64,000 bases of DNA. Origin: DASZQY01 sp036511595 (lineage in GTDB: Bacteria > Pseudomonadota > Alphaproteobacteria > Rhizobiales > Kaistiaceae). Positions 37,215 to 45,891 of this stretch are shown piece after piece. The DNA is taken from the NCBI GenBank assembly GCA_036511595.1, contig DATCBY010000027.1, positions 15,617-79,616 on the forward strand, written 5' to 3'. The stretch's first letter is position 1, and each line of letters starts with the position of its first letter. The notes under the pieces were generated by a model. It saw nothing but the letters and a program-made list of their open reading frames with translations. It made no database searches and had not been told where the DNA came from. The translations under genes were made by a program, and so were the position numbers.

Positions 37215-37544
37215 ATGGCCGACGGCGCGCGTGATCTTGATGTTCTTGCCGCGGCGGAAGCCTGGAAAAAGGCCGGTCGCGACGTGGCGATCGCCACGGT
37301 GGTGGAAACCTGGGGCTCGGCGCCGCGCCCTGTCGGAAGCCATCTCGTTATCGACGACGCCGGCAATTTCCAGGGGTCGGTATCGGGTGGCTGCGTTGAG
37401 GGTGCTGTGGTCGAGGAAGCTCTCGACGTGATCGCCAGCGACAAGCCGAAGATGCTGGAGTTTGGCGTGGCCGACGAAACTGCGTGGCGCGTCGGCCTTT
37501 CGTGCGGCGGTCGCATAAAAGTGTACGTCGAGAAGCTGGCATGA
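37215..37544 (+). CDS. XdhC/CoxI N-terminal-domain protein (molybdoenzyme maturation)
   Basis: 109 residues holding only the small N-terminal XdhC/CoxI domain: RDVAIATVVETWGSAPRPVGSHLVI, GSVSGGCVEGAVVEEAL with the conserved cysteine, and GLSCGGRIKVYVE. XdhC-family proteins bind and sulfurate the molybdenum cofactor for insertion into xanthine-dehydrogenase-family enzymes. A strong GGAGGAAGG precedes the ATG at 37215. The TGA overlaps the ATG of the next gene, which supplies the matching Rossmann domain. Confidence 0.9.
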   Translation: MADGARDLDVLAAAEAWKKAGRDVAIATVVETWGSAPRPVGSHLVIDDAGNFQGSVSGGCVEGAVVEEALDVIASDKPKMLEFGVADETAWRVGLSCGGRIKVYVEKLA

Positions 37545-38242
37545 AGCTCGATGTGCTCAGTCGGCTGAACGCCGCGCGTCACCAGCGGGAAGCGGCGATC
37601 GTGGTAACCGACCTGGCCAGCGGCCATACCCGCGTGGTTGTGGAAAGTGAAGGTTACGACGGCGATCCCGTCGAGGCTGAACTCGGGCGTCGATTTGTCT
37701 CCGGCGTATCCGGCATGGTCGCCGGCGCCGACCTCTTCCTCACCGTCCACCTCCCGCCGCCGCGTTTGGTCGTCATCGGCGCCGTCCACATCAGCCAGGC
37801 GCTGGCGCCCATGGCGAAGGTCGCGGGCTTCGACATCACCATCGTCGATCCGCGTACGGCTTTCGCTTCTCCAGACCGGTTTCCCGATGCGACGCTGCTG
37901 GCGGAATGGCCGCAGGATGTCCTGCCACGACTGGCGCTTGACCCGTTCACGGCGGTGGCGGCCCTTAGCCACGATCCGAAGATAGACGACACTGCGCTGT
38001 CGGCGGCGCTCCGCGCCGGCTGCTTCTATGTCGGCGCCCTCGGAAGCCGGAAGACCCACGCCAAGCGGCTCGACCGGCTCCGTGCGCTTGGCGTCGACGA
38101 GGCGAGCTTGTCCCGCATCCGCGCTCCGATCGGCTTGGCCATCGGGGCGCAATCGCCGGCCGAGATCGCAGTGGCGGTCCTTGCCGAGATTATCGGAGTG
38201 TTGCGCAGCCGTGGCGTGGCGACCAAAGAGGCTGCGGCGTGA
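37541..38242 (+). CDS. XdhC Rossmann-domain protein (molybdoenzyme maturation)
   Basis: 233 residues. The C-terminal two thirds is the XdhC Rossmann domain (PRLVVIGAVHISQALAPMAKVAGFDITIVDPRTAFA, FYVGALGSRKTHAKRLDRL, IRAPIGLAIGAQSPAEIAVAVLAEI), preceded by a short XdhC-like strand region. With the upstream gene it forms a split XdhC. It is coupled by four-base overlaps on both sides, to the small XdhC gene and to the MoeA-like/MobA-like gene, so the three form one translational unit. Confidence 0.92.
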   Translation: MKLDVLSRLNAARHQREAAIVVTDLASGHTRVVVESEGYDGDPVEAELGRRFVSGVSGMVAGADLFLTVHLPPPRLVVIGAVHISQALAPMAKVAGFDITIVDPRTAFASPDRFPDATLLAEWPQDVLPRLALDPFTAVAALSHDPKIDDTALSAALRAGCFYVGALGSRKTHAKRLDRLRALGVDEASLSRIRAPIGLAIGAQSPAEIAVAVLAEIIGVLRSRGVATKEAAA

Positions 38243-39816
38243 AATTCGGGCCAGTGGCGGTCGGAGACGCGGCAGGCGCTGTCCTGGCCCATTCGGTGCG
38301 CCTGGCGGGCGGCGCCATTCGAAAGGGCACGCTGTTGACCGCCGCTCACGTCGGTCGCTTGCGGGACGCCGGCGTAGCGACGGTGATCGTTGCACGCTTT
38401 GACGCCGATGATGTGTCGGAAGATGCTGCGGCGGCGGCTGTCGCGGTCGCCCTGGTGGATGAGGGCGTGCGCGTCGACCGGCCGTTCACTGGACGGGCCA
38501 ATCTTATCGCTGACGCGAACGGTGTGCTGGTGGTCGACCGGGCGCGCATCGACCAGGTGAATCGCGTCGATCCGGCGATTACCGTCGCCACGCTGCCCGA
38601 ATACGCAGCCGTGAGTGCTGGCCAAATGGTGGCAACCGTCAAGATAATCCCGTTCGCCGTGCTCGCTGACACGCTCGCCGCCGTGGCGGGCTCCAAGGCG
38701 ATCCGGGTCGCCGCCTTTCGTCCGCTTCGCGTCGGTTTGGTAGCAACGGAACTGCCGTCGCTCAAACGCTCGGTCATGGACAAGACGCGGAGGCTGCTCG
38801 ACGCCCGGTTGCTTCCGGCGGGGGCGACGGTCCTGCGTGAAGATCGCGTGGCGCACGATGCCGGCGCAGTCGCGGCTGCACTCGTCGACCAGACGCGCCG
38901 GGGCGCTGAGCTTTTTATCGTCTTCGGCGCTTCGGCCGTGGTTGATGACGGCGATGTCATTCCGGCTGGCATCCGGCTGGCCGGCGGAAGTGTCGTCCGT
39001 TTCGGCATGCCGGTCGATCCAGGAAACCTGCTGGTGCTCGGCGAGCTGCACGGGAAGCCGGTGGTGGGCGCTCCCGGATGCGCGCGGAGCCCGAAGGAGA
39101 ACGGCTTCGACTGGATCATCCAGCGCTTGCTGGCCGGCATCGACGTTACATCGACGGACATTGCGGCCATGGGTGTGGGCGGTCTGCTCAAGGAGATTCC
39201 CGCGCGGCCGCAGCCGCGTTCGGCTGCCCCCGAACCGAACATCGCGGCTCTCGTGCTGGCTGCCGGGTCATCGCGGCGCATGGGCGCCAACAAGCTGGTC
39301 GCCACGGTCGGCGGCAAACCGCTGGTGCGGATCGCGGCGGAAGCGGCTCTCGGCAGCCGGGCATCGACGGTAGCAGTTGTCACCGGCCATCGGCCGGCCG
39401 AGGTCGAGGCGGCGCTGGCGGGCCTGGCCGTTGCGACCGTCCATAATCCCGACCATGCGTCAGGTCTCGCCACGTCGCTTGCCGCCGGGCTGGCGTCGGT
39501 GCCCGCGAATGCAGACGGAATCGTCATCCTGCTTGCCGACATGCCCGAAGTGACTTCGGCGATCGTCGACCGGCTGATCGCGGCGTTCGCGCCTGATCGG
39601 ATCATCGTGCCCACATCGGACGGGCGGCGCGGGAATCCGGTCCTGTGGTCGCGCCGCTTTTTGGCCGAACTCGCGACGATGACCGGCGATTCGGGAGGGC
39701 GGCGTCTCATCGACGGGCACCGCGAGGCGGTCACGGAAGTCGCGATCGGTTCACAGGTGGCGCTCGACGTGGATACGCCCGAGGCGCTGGCGGCGATCGG
39801 CGGAAGACCGGGGTGA
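38239..39816 (+). CDS. MoeA-like molybdopterin-binding domain fused to a MobA-like nucleotidyltransferase
   Basis: 525 residues from a GTG that overlaps the previous stop. Residues about 1-330 are a molybdopterin-binding (MoeA/MogA-type) module with LRVGLVATELPSLKRSVMDKTRRLLDARLLPAG and a closing GCARSPKENGFDWIIQRL. Residues about 340-525 are a MobA/MocA-type nucleotidyltransferase (AALVLAAGSSRRMGANKLVATVGGKPLVR, VILLADMPEVTSAIVDRLI, GRRGNPVLWSRRF, TGDSGGRRLI). It probably makes the cytidylyl form of the molybdenum cofactor used by xanthine-dehydrogenase-family enzymes, consistent with the two XdhC genes upstream. Confidence 0.9.
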   Translation: MKFGPVAVGDAAGAVLAHSVRLAGGAIRKGTLLTAAHVGRLRDAGVATVIVARFDADDVSEDAAAAAVAVALVDEGVRVDRPFTGRANLIADANGVLVVDRARIDQVNRVDPAITVATLPEYAAVSAGQMVATVKIIPFAVLADTLAAVAGSKAIRVAAFRPLRVGLVATELPSLKRSVMDKTRRLLDARLLPAGATVLREDRVAHDAGAVAAALVDQTRRGAELFIVFGASAVVDDGDVIPAGIRLAGGSVVRFGMPVDPGNLLVLGELHGKPVVGAPGCARSPKENGFDWIIQRLLAGIDVTSTDIAAMGVGGLLKEIPARPQPRSAAPEPNIAALVLAAGSSRRMGANKLVATVGGKPLVRIAAEAALGSRASTVAVVTGHRPAEVEAALAGLAVATVHNPDHASGLATSLAAGLASVPANADGIVILLADMPEVTSAIVDRLIAAFAPDRIIVPTSDGRRGNPVLWSRRFLAELATMTGDSGGRRLIDGHREAVTEVAIGSQVALDVDTPEALAAIGGRPG

Positions 39817-39841
39817 CGGCATTTCGCGACGGGGGCGTTGA

Positions 39842-40588
39842 ATGCTATCCCGGTCGCACATGGCGCTCGAATTGCGTATGGTGGCGCCAATGTCGCTCTG
39901 GCTGACCCAAATTCTCGACCCCGGTATGCTGCTGAGGCACATCGCCATGTTCCTGGTGGTAGCTGCGATCGCCATGCCGACCATCGGATTCGTGCGCTGG
40001 CTGGCGCTTGCGGCCAGCATCGTCGGCATCGTCGGGTCGTCTTCCGTCGCCTACGATCCCGGCAGCCTGTTCTGGTGGATTCTGCTCGCCATCGTGGCCG
40101 TGCTGCGAATTGGCTTCGCGACGGGATGGCGCTTCGGTGCGCCCCTCGGCCGCGATGAGGAGATGTTTCATCAGCGCGTCGTCCCCGAGTTGAGCGCGGG
40201 CCAGGTGCGGCTGCTGCTTTCGGTCGGGAGTTGGCGGGAAGTCGTACCCGGCACCGTGCTTACTCACGCGGGCGAGCGCATCGCGGAACTCTGCTTCATT
40301 GCGCGCGGCGAGGTCGACATCGTTGTCGACGGCAAGAAGGTGGGCAACAGCGGGCCGGGAACGCTGATCGGCGAGGCCGGTCTTTCGACTGGCGACGTGG
40401 CGACGGCGGATGCCGTGTGCGCGACGTCGGTTCGCTACCTGGGCTTCGATGCGGTACGCCTCTACCGCCTGCTCGACAATCACGACGACCTGCAGGACGC
40501 CATCGAACTGGCCATCGAGCGCAGTCTTCGCGACAAGCTGCACCGCTCCAACATGGCGGCGGCTCACCCGGGCGTGCCGGCCCGCTGA
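39842..40588 (+). CDS. Popeye-like membrane protein with a CNMP-binding-type domain
   Basis: 248 residues. Three hydrophobic segments between about 20 and 95 (LLRHIAMFLVVAAIAM, VRWLALAASIVGIVG, LFWWILLAIVAVLRIGFA) are followed by a cytoplasmic jelly-roll domain: LLLSVGSWREVVPGTVLTHAGERIAELCFIARGEVDIVVDGKKVG and PGTLIGEAGLSTGD. This order, three helices then a CNMP-like domain, is that of animal Popeye (POPDC) proteins and their bacterial relatives. The ATG at 39842 has GGGGG upstream, but several internal Met codons are possible starts. Ligand and partner are unknown. Confidence 0.75.
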   Translation: MLSRSHMALELRMVAPMSLWLTQILDPGMLLRHIAMFLVVAAIAMPTIGFVRWLALAASIVGIVGSSSVAYDPGSLFWWILLAIVAVLRIGFATGWRFGAPLGRDEEMFHQRVVPELSAGQVRLLLSVGSWREVVPGTVLTHAGERIAELCFIARGEVDIVVDGKKVGNSGPGTLIGEAGLSTGDVATADAVCATSVRYLGFDAVRLYRLLDNHDDLQDAIELAIERSLRDKLHRSNMAAAHPGVPAR

Positions 40589-40706
40589 TCTGGTAGCAGC
40601 CGCGGCTGGATGCTGCCAATCGGTTGATTCCATGGACTTTTCTGCAATTTTACATTTGCAATAGCGAGCGTGGCGAGAGAACCTTCTGGCGAAGGTGTCG
40701 GGCGCC

Positions 40707-40979
40707 ATGACCGCTGCATTCGATTTCAAACGGCGTCTGGAAGGCTACGGCCTGACGACGGCGAATATTCTCTATCGCCTACCGGATCACCCTGCGCTCC
40801 TTCAGACCTACGTCTGGCAGAGCTACGACCTCGCGCCGCTGTTTCCCGAGCTGCGGCGGTTTCTCGATTTCTGGAAGCGCGAGCTGGAAGGGCCGCTTCA
40901 TTCGGTCAAAGTCGCACACAGACGCCTAATCGCCGCCAATGAGGTGCGGACGCTGACGACGGAAATTCGGCTGAACTAG
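40707..40979 (+). CDS. usg: Usg family protein
   Basis: 90 residues matching the Usg family of alphaproteobacteria over the full length: RRLEGYGLTTANILYRLPDHPALLQTYVWQSYDLAP and LDFWKRELEGPLHSVKVAHRRLI. The function is unknown. The name comes from a gene next to trp genes, but none are nearby here. I prefer the ATG at 40707 to a GTG at 40695. The stop overlaps the convergent SDR gene by four bases. Confidence 0.9.
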   Translation: MTAAFDFKRRLEGYGLTTANILYRLPDHPALLQTYVWQSYDLAPLFPELRRFLDFWKRELEGPLHSVKVAHRRLIAANEVRTLTTEIRLN

Positions 40980-41719
40980 CCGCGCCCGACGAATGGCATC
41001 CCGGTTGCCATCACGGTCATGAAGAGAACGTTGGCATCGAGCGGCAGCCCGGCCATGTAAACCACCGCATCGGCGATGTGCTTGACGTCGATGCGAGGCT
41101 CGGCGGCGAGGCTTCCGTCCGCCTGCAGCACACCCGCTGTCATCTTCTCGGTCATGTCGGTCGCGGCGTTGCCGATGTCGATCTCGCCGCAGGCAATCTC
41201 GAACGGCCGGCCATCAAGCGCGGTCGCTTTGGTCAGTCCCGCGATGGCGTGTTTGGTGGCCGTATAGGGGGCGGAGAGCGGTCGCGGGGTGTAGGCGGAG
41301 ATCGATCCGTTATTGATGATGCGCCCGCCGCGGGGTGACTGCGCCTTCATCAGGCGGAACGCCTCTTGCGTGCAGAGAAACGCACCCGTGAGGTTGGCGG
41401 CTACGACCGCCTGCCAATCGGCGAACGAAATATCCTCGAGCGGCAGAGCCGGCGCACCCATGCCGGCATTGTTGAAGAGAACGTCGAGCCTGCCGAACGC
41501 CTGCTTTGTACGGGCGAACAGGGCCGCCACCGACGTCGGGTCCGCGATGTCGGTTGGCACCGCCAACGCGTTCTTGCCGATCCCGGCGACGACGGCGTCA
41601 AGCGGTGCGGCGCGTCTACCGGCGACGACAACGGCGTAGCCGGCCCGGGAAAGTGCCATGGCAGCGGCCGCTCCGATGCCAGATCCGCCGCCGGTGACCA
41701 GAGCGACCCGGACGCTCAC
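40976..41719 (-). CDS. Short-chain dehydrogenase/reductase
   Basis: 247 residues with a Rossmann fold: VALVTGGGSGIGAAAAMAL cofactor loop, an arginine at the end of strand 2 (VVAGRRAAP) suggesting NADP(H), the NNAGMG motif, the catalytic Ser in NNGSISAYTPRP and YTATKHA carrying Tyr and Lys. The GTG start overlaps the stop of the Anbu gene upstream, so it is coupled to that cluster. The substrate is unknown. Confidence 0.9.
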   Translation of the reverse strand: MSVRVALVTGGGSGIGAAAAMALSRAGYAVVVAGRRAAPLDAVVAGIGKNALAVPTDIADPTSVAALFARTKQAFGRLDVLFNNAGMGAPALPLEDISFADWQAVVAANLTGAFLCTQEAFRLMKAQSPRGGRIINNGSISAYTPRPLSAPYTATKHAIAGLTKATALDGRPFEIACGEIDIGNAATDMTEKMTAGVLQADGSLAAEPRIDVKHIADAVVYMAGLPLDANVLFMTVMATGMPFVGRG

Positions 41720-42480
41720 TTCGCCGCTTCCACGACGTGCGACTTGTAGGGTGGGGAAGGGATCGCCTTGTGGGCCGCCCGCAGGGCCGACGACCAGCGC
41801 TCGCGAAGATCGTGGAAATAGGGTTCGGCCGCGTCGATGCGGTAGTTCAACTCGATCCGGGCGGTGTTGCGGCGAATGGTGAGGAGGTCGATCGGTAGTC
41901 CGACGCTCAGGTTGGAGCGGATCGTGGAGTCCATCGAGATCAGGCCGATCTTCAGCGCCTCGTCGAGCGTCGTCATTTCGGTAACCGAGCGATCGAGGAT
42001 CGGCTTGCCGTATTTGTGCTCGCCGATCTGGAGATAAGGGGTGTCGGGTGTCGCTTCGATGAAGTTCCCGGCTGCATAGATCATGAACAGGCGGAGCCGC
42101 CCGCCGGCGACCTGGCCACCGAGCAGCAGTGAGACGTGAAAGGCACCGGGATCCTCCTGTTCGATCGTCTCGCCGAGCTCGCCACGCGCCTCGCGCACCG
42201 CCCGGCCGACGAACTTTGCCGCGGCGAACATGTTGGGCATGTCGGTCAGGATTTCGAGCGCGCCGGTCTCCGGGTTCTTCATGCCCTCGCCAACCAGAGT
42301 CAGCGCCGACTGCGTGACCGCGAGGTTGCCGGCCGTGGCGATGCCCATGCTCGCCTTGCCCGCCTTTTCGAAGACATGCAGCTTGCGGTAGGTGGCAATA
42401 TTGTCGAGACCCGCGTTGGTGCGCGTGTCGGCAATCATCACCAAGCCCTCGCGGACAAGGATGCCCACGCAATAGGTCAC
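41716..42480 (-). CDS. anbu: Anbu, proteasome-type bacterial peptidase
   Basis: 254 residues related to proteasome beta subunits. The N-terminal MTYCVGILVREGLVMIADTRT gives Thr2 as nucleophile after Met removal, Asp18 and Lys33 (ATYRKLHVF) as the other catalytic residues. Known Anbu proteins assemble into open helical or ring-like multimers and show little peptidase activity on standard substrates. The GTG start follows GGGGGAA. It is encoded with a transglutaminase, an alpha-E protein and a circularly permuted ATP-grasp enzyme, the conserved Anbu neighbourhood. Confidence 0.93.
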   Translation of the reverse strand: MTYCVGILVREGLVMIADTRTNAGLDNIATYRKLHVFEKAGKASMGIATAGNLAVTQSALTLVGEGMKNPETGALEILTDMPNMFAAAKFVGRAVREARGELGETIEQEDPGAFHVSLLLGGQVAGGRLRLFMIYAAGNFIEATPDTPYLQIGEHKYGKPILDRSVTEMTTLDEALKIGLISMDSTIRSNLSVGLPIDLLTIRRNTARIELNYRIDAAEPYFHDLRERWSSALRAAHKAIPSPPYKSHVVEAAK

Positions 42481-42613
42481 GGCATTCCCCCGATCATCGC
42501 AGCGTCAGCCTGTGGACCATTGACGGCGCGTGTCCAATTCCGTCCACAGGGTCCAATCGCGGCGCGATTTTGATCGTTCTGCATCGAGTCGCAATCGAAA
42601 AAGCGGCGCATGC

Positions 42614-43435
42614 TCAACGGCCGCGCCCGCCTGTATTCTCAACCTCAACGTGCACCGTCAGAGATTCGCCTTCGCCGCCATAGCGGAAGCCGCGCACCGG
42701 CGCGGCACTGAGATAGTCGAGGCCAACGGCCAGCCGGACATAGGCTTCCGTCGGGCAAATGCCGTTGGCGGCGTCGAAGCCCACCCAGCCGAGAGCGTCG
42801 ATCAGCACCTCAGCCCAAGCATGCCCGGCTTCCTGGTCGATGTAGTCGGTACGGCAGAGATAGCCGCTGACATAGCGAGCGGGAAGGCCGAGATGACGGA
42901 CCGCGCCGATCAGTACGTGAGCGAAGTCCTGGCAGACGCCGCTGCCCATCCTGAAGGCCTCGATGGCGCTAGTGCCGGTATCGGTCGCGTTGATATTGAA
43001 GCGGAGACGCTCACGGATGCCCGCCATCAGGGCATGGAGCAGGTCGAGCTGGCTGCTGCCGGCGCTCGCGGCGACGCTGCGCGCAAAATCGCGGATAGCG
43101 GCATCGGATGTCGTGAGCACGGTATCGCGCAGGAATACCGGCGGCGGGAAACGCTCCACCTGTCCGCTGACAACGCCGTTCGTGTCGCTGGTCTCGATGT
43201 GGCCCTCGGCGGTGACGACGAGGCCGTCGAGCGGTCCTTCCGCGGTGAAGTTGTGCATGGTGTTGCCGAACGGGTCCGAAACCTGATCGAGACGGCAGTC
43301 ATGATCTACGTCGATGCGCCAGTCGACGATAAACTGACCGTTGTGGCCGCGGGGAGTGAGCCGCAAGGTCTCGATCACCCGGTGCGCCGGCTTGGCGTAG
43401 GCGTAGGCGGTCTGGTGGCGAATGCGGAGGCGCAT
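42614..43435 (-). CDS. Transglutaminase-like cysteine protease of the Anbu cluster
   Basis: 273 residues: an N-terminal beta-rich domain (MRLRIRHQTAYAYAKPAHRVIETLRLTP, first strands only cited) and a papain-like transglutaminase core with Cys in FRMGSGVCQDFAHVL, His in DQEAGHAWAEVLI and Asp in WVGFDAANG. In the Anbu cluster this enzyme is expected to cleave or form peptide/isopeptide bonds on molecules made by the ATP-grasp partner. It begins one base after the stop of the alpha-E gene. Confidence 0.92.
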   Translation of the reverse strand: MRLRIRHQTAYAYAKPAHRVIETLRLTPRGHNGQFIVDWRIDVDHDCRLDQVSDPFGNTMHNFTAEGPLDGLVVTAEGHIETSDTNGVVSGQVERFPPPVFLRDTVLTTSDAAIRDFARSVAASAGSSQLDLLHALMAGIRERLRFNINATDTGTSAIEAFRMGSGVCQDFAHVLIGAVRHLGLPARYVSGYLCRTDYIDQEAGHAWAEVLIDALGWVGFDAANGICPTEAYVRLAVGLDYLSAAPVRGFRYGGEGESLTVHVEVENTGGRGR

Positions 43436-43436
43436 C

Positions 43437-44381
43437 TCAGGTCAGATACTGTTCGGCGATGGCGCCGCCGAGGCGGGCGTTGTCGGCGATAAATCCGGTC
43501 AGGAATTCGTGCAGACCTTCCTTTTGGAAGATGTCGGAGATGGTGGCGTTCTGCAGTCGGGTGCGAATAGAGCGGGCGACGCGCTGCGCCGCCCCCTGGC
43601 GACCGTATGCGAGCGACACCTCGTCGAGGAAGCTGCAGAGATTCTCGTAGCAACTCGCAAGCGAGCGCGGCATCTGCTTGTTGAGCACAAGCAGGTCGGC
43701 GATCAGCCAGGGCTTGAGGCTCTCGTGATAGACCCAGCGGTAGGCGGTGAGAGATGATACCGAGCGCAGGATCGACGCCCACTGGAAATAATCGAGGCCG
43801 CCGCCCACCCTCTCGCCCTCCGGCAACAGCAGGTGGTATTTTACGTCGAGAATGCGGGCGGTAGAATCGGCGCGCTCGAGATAGACGCCCATGCGCAAGA
43901 AGAAATAGGCGTCGTTGCGCAGCATCGTGCGGTAGGCGGAGCCGTCGAAGCGCAGGCAGGCCTCCTTAACGCGGCCGAGAAACTCGGTCAGCGTGTCGCG
44001 ATCCATTTTCACTCCGTCGAAGCGCTTCAGATCGAGCCAGCCGGTGTTGATGGCTTCCCACATCTCGCCGGTAAGCGCGGTGCGCTCGGCGCGGCCGTTC
44101 TGACGGGCCGTCCCCAGGCAGTTCTTGATGCTTGACGAATTGTCGGCGGCGAATGCGAGGAAATCGATGACCTGATCGCGCTCCGGCGCGGGGTATCTCG
44201 CCTTGAACGCCGACAGTGCGCCGGCGCCAGCCAACGCGGATTCCCATTCATTAGATTCGCCGACATAGGAAATCGGCGTGGCCGCGAGCCGGCTGGTCGC
44301 GTCGATAATGCGCGCCGTGTTGTCGGCGCGCTCTACATAGCGCGCCAGCCAGAACAGGCTGTCGGCGGTCCGGCTCAGCAT
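43437..44381 (-). CDS. Alpha-E domain protein (DUF403) of the Anbu cluster
   Basis: 314-residue, almost wholly alpha-helical protein starting MLSRTADSLFWLARYVERADNTARI, the DUF403 signature, with the repeated RADSTARILDVKYHLLLP segment around residues 160-185. The function is unknown, but the gene is nearly always found next to a circularly permuted ATP-grasp gene, as here (one base separates them). Confidence 0.93.
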   Translation of the reverse strand: MLSRTADSLFWLARYVERADNTARIIDATSRLAATPISYVGESNEWESALAGAGALSAFKARYPAPERDQVIDFLAFAADNSSSIKNCLGTARQNGRAERTALTGEMWEAINTGWLDLKRFDGVKMDRDTLTEFLGRVKEACLRFDGSAYRTMLRNDAYFFLRMGVYLERADSTARILDVKYHLLLPEGERVGGGLDYFQWASILRSVSSLTAYRWVYHESLKPWLIADLLVLNKQMPRSLASCYENLCSFLDEVSLAYGRQGAAQRVARSIRTRLQNATISDIFQKEGLHEFLTGFIADNARLGGAIAEQYLT

Positions 44382-44382
44382 G

Positions 44383-45801
44383 TCATGCGTCCAGCACCCA
44401 GGTGTCCTTGGTGCCGCCGCCCTGACTGGAATTGACCACCAGCGAGCCCTCCTTCAGGGCCACCCTTGTCAGCCCGCCGGGAACGATGCGCACCTTGTCG
44501 GCGCCGGAAAGGACGAAGGGGCGGAGATCGACATGGCGCGGAGCGATGCCGGCATTCACGAAGGTTGGTGAGGTGGACAGCGCCAGCGTCGGCTGGGCGA
44601 TGAATTCGGCCGGATCCGCCCTGATCTTCTCGGCAAAAGCTGCTCGCGTTGCCTTGTCGGCGGCGGGTCCGACCAGCATGCCATACCCGCCGGAGCCTGC
44701 TACTTCCTTGATCACCAGTTCGTCGAGATGCTCCAGCACGTAGGCAAGCGCATCCGGTTCGCGGCAGCGCCAGGTCGGCACATTCTTCAGGATCGGTTCT
44801 TCGCCGAGGTAAAAGCGGACGATCTCCGGCATGTACGAGTAGACGGCCTTGTCGTCGGCGACGCCGGTGCCCATAGCGTTGGCGAGCGTGATGTTTCCGG
44901 AGCGATAGGCGTGCATCAGTCCAGGGACACCCAGAGTCGAGTCCGGACGAAATGTGAGGGGATCCAGAAAGTCGTCGTCCATGCGCCGGTAGAGAACGTC
45001 GACGCGCTTCGGGCCCTCGGTCGTGCGCATGAGCACGATGTTGTCGCGCACCAGCAGGTCGCGGCCCTCGACCAGTTCGATGCCAAGCTTGTCGGCCAGG
45101 AACGAGTGCTCGTAGTAGGCGCTGTTGAAGGGACCCGGCGTGAGAAGGGCAACCGTCGGATCGTCGGGGGCGGAATAGGGCGCGACCGATTTCAGCGTGG
45201 CGAGCAGTTCTTCCGGATAGTTTTCGACGGGCGCGATGCGGTTGACCGCGAAAAGATCGGGGAAGAGCCGCATCATTACTTCCCGGTTCTCCAGCATGTA
45301 GGAAACCCCGGAAGGCGTGCGGGCGTTGTCCTCGAGGGCGTAAAAATCCTGATCGTCAACGCGAACGATATCGATCCCGGCGATCTGAACGTAAATGTCG
45401 TGCGCCAGCCGGACGCCGACCATCTCCGGCCGGAAGGAGGGATTGCGATAGATGAGGTCGGCCGGGATCTTGCCGGCTGCGATGATCTCGGCGGGGCCAT
45501 AGACGTCAGCGAGGAACGCGTTCAGCGCCTTGACGCGCTGCTCAAGGCCTCGCGATAGCCGTGCCCACTCGCCCTTGGTGAGCACGCGCGGCACGATGTC
45601 GAAGGGAATAATGCGCTCTTCGGCGTCGGCGTTGCCGTAAACTGCGAAAGTGATGCCGATGCGGCGGAAAAGCAGCTCGGATTCGGCGCGGCGCTGGGAG
45701 AGCAGTTCGTCCGGGGTGGATTGCAGCCATCTCCGAAGGAATTCATATCCTGGCCGGCAGCCGCCGCCGGCGAGGAACATTTCATTGAAGGCAGTTGGCA
45801 T
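44383..45801 (-). CDS. Circularly permuted ATP-grasp type 2 ligase of the Anbu cluster
   Basis: 472 residues. It contains the family blocks VYGNADAEERIIPFDIVPRVLT, RPEMVGVRLAHDIYVQIAGIDIVR, EDNARTPSGVSYMLENREVM, VLMRTTEGPKRVDVLYRRMDDDFLDP and VIKEVAGSGGYGMLVGP. ATP-grasp enzymes join carboxyl and amino groups, and this family is predicted to make a peptide or a peptide tag. The ATG at 45801 has GAGGG upstream. It is the first gene of the leftward cluster that runs on to Anbu. Confidence 0.94.
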   Translation of the reverse strand: MPTAFNEMFLAGGGCRPGYEFLRRWLQSTPDELLSQRRAESELLFRRIGITFAVYGNADAEERIIPFDIVPRVLTKGEWARLSRGLEQRVKALNAFLADVYGPAEIIAAGKIPADLIYRNPSFRPEMVGVRLAHDIYVQIAGIDIVRVDDQDFYALEDNARTPSGVSYMLENREVMMRLFPDLFAVNRIAPVENYPEELLATLKSVAPYSAPDDPTVALLTPGPFNSAYYEHSFLADKLGIELVEGRDLLVRDNIVLMRTTEGPKRVDVLYRRMDDDFLDPLTFRPDSTLGVPGLMHAYRSGNITLANAMGTGVADDKAVYSYMPEIVRFYLGEEPILKNVPTWRCREPDALAYVLEHLDELVIKEVAGSGGYGMLVGPAADKATRAAFAEKIRADPAEFIAQPTLALSTSPTFVNAGIAPRHVDLRPFVLSGADKVRIVPGGLTRVALKEGSLVVNSSQGGGTKDTWVLDA

Positions 45802-45891
45802 TTACCCTCGGCATCTCGCCCGTCGCCCCCGGAATCCGTTTCAGCGGATCCATCCTAGACCGACGTGCAAGAAGAACGCCAACGCTGGCTG

